From Deinococcales bacterium (GTDB taxonomy: Bacteria; Deinococcota; Deinococci; Deinococcales; Deinococcaceae), in contig JACMOA010000316.1 of NCBI GenBank assembly GCA_014378225.1, forward strand, positions 1-7,677: DNA of 7,677 nt, read 5' to 3'. This document shows positions 4,773 to 7,677 of the stretch, one piece after another; the stretch's first letter is position 1, and every line of letters begins with the position of its first letter. The position numbers and the translations under genes were made by a program. The notes beneath the pieces are model-generated. The model made no database searches and was not told where the DNA came from. It saw only the letters and a program-made list of their open reading frames with translations.

Positions 4773-7583
4773 TCAGGTCGCGTGGGCGCGTCGCTCCCGC
4801 AACGCCTGGGCTTGTTTACGCAGCTCCGAAAAGCTCTCGGACTGGATAATTTCGGCCACCTGACTGGCTTTCTCTTCCTCGTCCACCTTAATTTTTAGCT
4901 TGTGTATGTCCTGGGCCATAGACTGCTCGAGCTGTCCTATCTTTTCAAAAAAGTCCTTGAACATCTCTTCTAAAACCAGAACTTCTGACGGGCCTTCGTT
5001 CAACTGGCTCTGGGCAAGGTGCTGTTTTTCCCTGTCAATAGCGATGTCTAAAGCTTCCTGACAAATGATGCAATACTCCACCCTATCCTGAACTTCGCGC
5101 ATGATTTCTTCCAAAGTGGTTCTTGTATTTATAATATCGTTTAAAGAAATATGGGTTTCCAAGATGTTGTACATCAAAAGCCGCTTTCCATGAGAATCTT
5201 TGATTTTTTCTAAGGCTTTGTTATACATCAGTAGAGCGCTGTCAAAATCTTTATCGTGAAACAGAATAGTACCTAAATTGGAAGAAGCTTGAGAGATACC
5301 TTCATCGTCCTCGATAATTTCAGAGGTAGATAGGCTTTTTGTGAAGTAGTGTCTGGCTTGTTCCAATTCATTCTTTCGGTAGTAAAAAGTTCCCAGATTC
5401 TGGGTCACTCGAGCGACTCCGGCGACATCCCCCAGTTCTTCACGCAAGTGCAGGGACTCGAGATAATGGTCTTCGGCTTTCGTATCGCCTCTGGCGGCTA
5501 AAACCATCGCCAGATTGGACAGTGCGCCCGCAATCTTGGAGCGATCCTCGAGCTGTTTGCGGGTTTCCAAACCCTTTTCGTTCAACTCGAGTGCCTCGTC
5601 CAGTTTTCCCATCTTGTAGGCCGCGTATCCGGCCACTGCCAGAGCGTCTCCGCGTAAACTAATCCCAGAGCGGTGGGTGTCGCCCTCGAGCAGAACCAAC
5701 GCCTGGTCCACAAGGCGGCGGGCTTCGAGATGCTCACCGCGCTCTACCTGAATGGCCCTGGCCCGCAGGGTGAGCGCCTGGGCGCGTAAACGAGGATGTT
5801 GGTCCTGGTCTAGCACGGATTCCACTTCGGCCAGCAGTGCGTTTGCTTCGGGGTAGCGCCCATAGCGCTCGAGGGTGGCAGAACGCTCTAAGCGCATTCC
5901 CAGCCGCTCGGACTCAGACGAGGCCAGAGTTTCGGCGCGTTCGCTCCACAGCAGAGAATCGTTCAGTTCGCCGCGCAGTGCGAGATTGGCGCTCGAGGCC
6001 ACGTAAGTGCGTTTGGCTTCTGGGGTATCGTCATCGTCCCAGGCATCCATTGAGTGCCAGTAGTGCTGAGCGGCCCGCAACGGGAAATCCTTGCGGGCGC
6101 GTGCCGCCCGTAGATTGAGCAAACTGCGCCGCACCGCCCTCGTGTCCGTAACCACCACTTCACGCACCAAGTCGTGACCAAAGCTCAGTCCTTCCTCGAG
6201 CGAACGCACCAGTGCGGCGTTTTCCAGACCTTCGAGCGCGTCTGCGGCCTCGTCCAGAGAGCGCCCGGAAACCTTGCGAACCAGACTCAGCCCCGCACCG
6301 TCGCCCAGAATGGCCAGGGCCTCGAGCGTTTGACGGGCCGAGTCAGGTAAGGTCTTGAGCCGGGAGCGCACCAAATCCTGAACGTGCCTCTCCCCGTCTT
6401 CTCCGCTCGAGCGCAAAATTTCTAGCAGATAAAAAGGGTTTCCGCCAGAAGTGTGATGTAGTTTGGCCGGATTAAATCGCTCAAGGTCTCCATCCATGCC
6501 CAGTTGAGTCAAAAGTTGTGCAATAGGTTCCTCGGTCAGGCCCTCGAGCGCCACCACCACACCCAGTTCAAGGCGGTGAATCCGCTCGAGCAGCGGGGAG
6601 ACTTTGGAACGGGCTTCTTCGGTGTTGCGCTGGGTCAGAACCAGCTTCAATCCCGACTCTGGCGGAGTGGCAATCAGAAACTGCACAAACTCGAGGGTGC
6701 TGGAGTCCATCCACTGAAGGTCGTCCAGCAGCAGCAATGCGGGTTTTAAGGGGTCCTCTAGCAAACTTCGCAACGCCGAGAATAGGTTTTTACGCTCCAG
6801 GTCTGGGTTGACACTCAGCTCGGAGCTTTGCAGCACATCCGGTAAAAAGCGGGCCAGCGCTGCCTTCCAGTCTGGCGGCATCCCCTCGAGAATACGACCA
6901 GAGTGAAGAGAAGAGTCGCGCAAGAGAGCGCGTGCAGGCGCGTCCAGCGGGGCCAGTGGCAGGCCGCCAGGGGTACACACACCCTGTGCAAAGCGCACTT
7001 TGGAGCGCATACTCCCTACCAACTCAAATGCCAGACGAGATTTTCCGGCTCCAGGTTCGCCCTGAATCACTACTGCTCGAGCGCCAGAACCGTTCAGAGC
7101 GGCTTGCAGGTATTTAAGTTCGTGGGTGCGGCCCACAAACGGGGATAGTGGCGCAATCGAATCGTCGGCTCGCTGAGCGCGTCCAAATTCGGCCTCGAGC
7201 GCGGCTTTGCAGGCATCCACCCCGCCACTTCTTACCGTCTCGAGCGCGGTTTTGGTGGCCTCGGTGGGGTCCACCCCCAAATCCTGGCGTAGCGTGGCAC
7301 TTAACTTGGCGTAGACCCCACTGGCGTGGTCAGCCTGTCCGCAGGCTCCCAGAGTCAAGATATACCAGCGGGTCGCGTCCTCGTGTGGGTCGCCGCTTTC
7401 ACCCTGCGCGGCCTCGAGGTAAGGTAAAGCCTGCTCGAGTTCCCCGAGACGTAGTAAATTTGCGGCCAAGCGTGCGCCGTAGTCCCGGCGCTCCTCGTGC
7501 AACTTTTCTCGCGTGCTGTACAACCACTCTTCGAGTTCTTCGCCCAGTCCCATCTCCCAATCCGTCAGACGCATTCCGGTCAA
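4773..7583 (-). CDS. BTAD / STAND-type NTPase / TPR transcriptional regulator, 5' end disrupted or off-window
   Basis: The readable protein, numbered from the TTG at 7583, has 936 residues. Residues 1-120 are the helical BTAD domain of AfsR/SARP regulators (WEMGLGEELEEWLYSTREKL near the start, LRQDLGVDPTEATK at 99-111). A STAND/AAA_16-like NTPase follows: FVGR (149-152), Walker A GEPGAGKS (175-182), Walker B ALLLLDDLQWMD (282-293) and TSGGNPFYLLEIL (378-390). TPR-type helical repeats span about 540-800, and a probable coiled coil covers about 865-930. Such proteins usually begin with a winged-helix DNA-binding domain and act as ATP-dependent switches whose TPRs sense a signal. That DNA-binding part is not in the window. 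The true start is not at 7583: no ribosome site precedes the TTG or the ATG at 7574, and BTAD-like coding sequence continues upstream to a TAG at 7644-7646 and past it. Codons 728 onward are markedly AT-rich and free of CTCGAG over about 480 bp. The family is clear; whether the gene is functional is not. Confidence 0.82.
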   Translation of the reverse strand: MTGMRLTDWEMGLGEELEEWLYSTREKLHEERRDYGARLAANLLRLGELEQALPYLEAAQGESGDPHEDATRWYILTLGACGQADHASGVYAKLSATLRQDLGVDPTEATKTALETVRSGGVDACKAALEAEFGRAQRADDSIAPLSPFVGRTHELKYLQAALNGSGARAVVIQGEPGAGKSRLAFELVGSMRSKVRFAQGVCTPGGLPLAPLDAPARALLRDSSLHSGRILEGMPPDWKAALARFLPDVLQSSELSVNPDLERKNLFSALRSLLEDPLKPALLLLDDLQWMDSSTLEFVQFLIATPPESGLKLVLTQRNTEEARSKVSPLLERIHRLELGVVVALEGLTEEPIAQLLTQLGMDGDLERFNPAKLHHTSGGNPFYLLEILRSSGEDGERHVQDLVRSRLKTLPDSARQTLEALAILGDGAGLSLVRKVSGRSLDEAADALEGLENAALVRSLEEGLSFGHDLVREVVVTDTRAVRRSLLNLRAARARKDFPLRAAQHYWHSMDAWDDDDTPEAKRTYVASSANLALRGELNDSLLWSERAETLASSESERLGMRLERSATLERYGRYPEANALLAEVESVLDQDQHPRLRAQALTLRARAIQVERGEHLEARRLVDQALVLLEGDTHRSGISLRGDALAVAGYAAYKMGKLDEALELNEKGLETRKQLEDRSKIAGALSNLAMVLAARGDTKAEDHYLESLHLREELGDVAGVARVTQNLGTFYYRKNELEQARHYFTKSLSTSEIIEDDEGISQASSNLGTILFHDKDFDSALLMYNKALEKIKDSHGKRLLMYNILETHISLNDIINTRTTLEEIMREVQDRVEYCIICQEALDIAIDREKQHLAQSQLNEGPSEVLVLEEMFKDFFEKIGQLEQSMAQDIHKLKIKVDEEEKASQVAEIIQSESFSELRKQAQALRERRAHAT
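4861..5400 (-). other. Low-GC segment inside the regulator gene
   Basis: By hand count, 5101-5400 is about 35% GC and 4861-5400 about 40%, while the adjoining 5401-5460 is 63% and the rest of the gene is about 60%. No CTCGAG occurs from about 4930 to 5408, where the window average would give about four. The segment encodes the last TPR-like repeats and the start of the coiled coil, and is rich in Ile, Asn, Lys and Asp. The sharp right edge at about 5400 suggests a replaced or acquired 3' end. The reading frame is intact across it. Confidence 0.6.
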
Positions 7584-7677
7584 AAACGCGCCGCGCCACA
7601 GGTCCCAGCCGGTCGGGTCTGCCAGGGCTGCCCTAGAGCGCCACTAGAGCACGTCACAGCCAAACTCCACCTCGAGT
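7584..7677 (-). pseudogene. Upstream part of the BTAD regulator, interrupted by in-frame TAG
   Basis: In the same frame as the regulator, 20 sense codons before the TTG at 7583 read WRSRAALADPTGWDLWRGAF. This joins smoothly to LTGMRLTDWE and looks like the BTAD segment with LWRGxFLxG. Immediately upstream is a TAG (7644-7646), and beyond it the same frame continues as LEVEFGCDVL to the window edge. Both sides look like one protein and neither alternative frame reads better. The stop therefore looks like a nonsense mutation (pseudogene), a sequencing error, or a recoded or split gene. The N-terminal DNA-binding domain would lie to the right of the window. Confidence 0.6.

Larger units (their letters stand above)
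87..7676. repeat. Dispersed iterated palindrome CTCGAG, about 62 copies
   Basis: Reading the window by eye gives about 62 occurrences of CTCGAG, from 87-92 to 7671-7676, about one per 124 bp. Random sequence of about 56% GC would give about 2. Copies lie in all five genes and in three non-coding regions (529-534, 606-611, 1643-1648, 2961-2966, 2979-2984). Within genes they occur in every phase: CTC-GAG as Leu-Glu, TCG-AGC as Ser-Ser, and GCT-CGA-GCG as Ala-Arg-Ala. Flanking bases are loosely G/C-biased (GCTCGAGC is common), but only the 6-mer is constant. This resembles highly iterated palindromes such as HIP1 in cyanobacteria; the role is unknown. Confidence 0.9.

Noticed and set aside
7148..7636. 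Plus-strand open frame of 162 codons opposite the regulator
   Set aside because: Rich in Arg and Pro, without domain marks, and antisense to the well-supported BTAD/NTPase gene; a shadow of GC-rich coding DNA.
87..7676. CTCGAG copies as a CRISPR array or tandem repeat
   Set aside because: The 6-bp motif is irregularly spaced with no conserved longer repeat or spacer structure.

Overview
The window carries five protein genes and no RNA gene, insertion sequence or CRISPR array that I can see. It most likely comes from a moderate-GC member of the Deinococcus-Thermus phylum. This is an inference from three things: the resemblance of the SlyD and BTAD-type regulator proteins to Thermus/Meiothermus/Deinococcus families, a leaderless-type promoter in front of one gene, and the set of exported proteins. 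I cannot fix the genus. The most striking property of the DNA is the palindrome CTCGAG. I counted about 62 copies by eye, where roughly 2 would be expected for this length and base composition. They lie in coding and non-coding DNA, on both sides of genes and in all reading phases.

Layout: slyD (minus, 48-500), a SlyD-type FKBP prolyl isomerase with a short His-rich tail, is divergent from a COG0523/CobW-type G3E GTPase (plus, 634-1626). They share a 133-bp intergenic region. Next, on plus, comes an exported SpoIID/LytB-domain protein (1664-2926), probably from its own leaderless promoter. A 188-bp intergenic region follows, holding a perfect CTCGAG-based hairpin and a candidate promoter. It leads to a subtilisin-family (S8) lipoprotein with an N-terminal IPT/TIG-like domain and a propeptide-like domain (3115-4743). 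Converging on it after 29 bp is a large minus-strand regulator (4773 to the right edge) with a BTAD domain, a STAND/AAA-type NTPase and TPR repeats. Its N-terminal part runs off the window and is interrupted by an in-frame TAG at 7644-7646.

How the genes may work together: slyD and the COG0523 GTPase are both from metal-binding or metal-trafficking families, and the divergent pairing suggests shared control, although no metal operator is recognisable. The SpoIID-like protein and the S8 lipoprotein both act outside the cytoplasm, on cell wall and on protein respectively. The regulator belongs to the AfsR/SARP-like signal-transduction ATPases; its target cannot be read from the sequence. The last ~200 codons of the regulator have a very different base composition (about 35-40% GC against about 60%), suggesting a mosaic gene.

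Nothing here proves a new multi-gene system. The items most worth following are the CTCGAG iteration, the nonsense-interrupted regulator with its low-GC TPR end, and the leaderless start.
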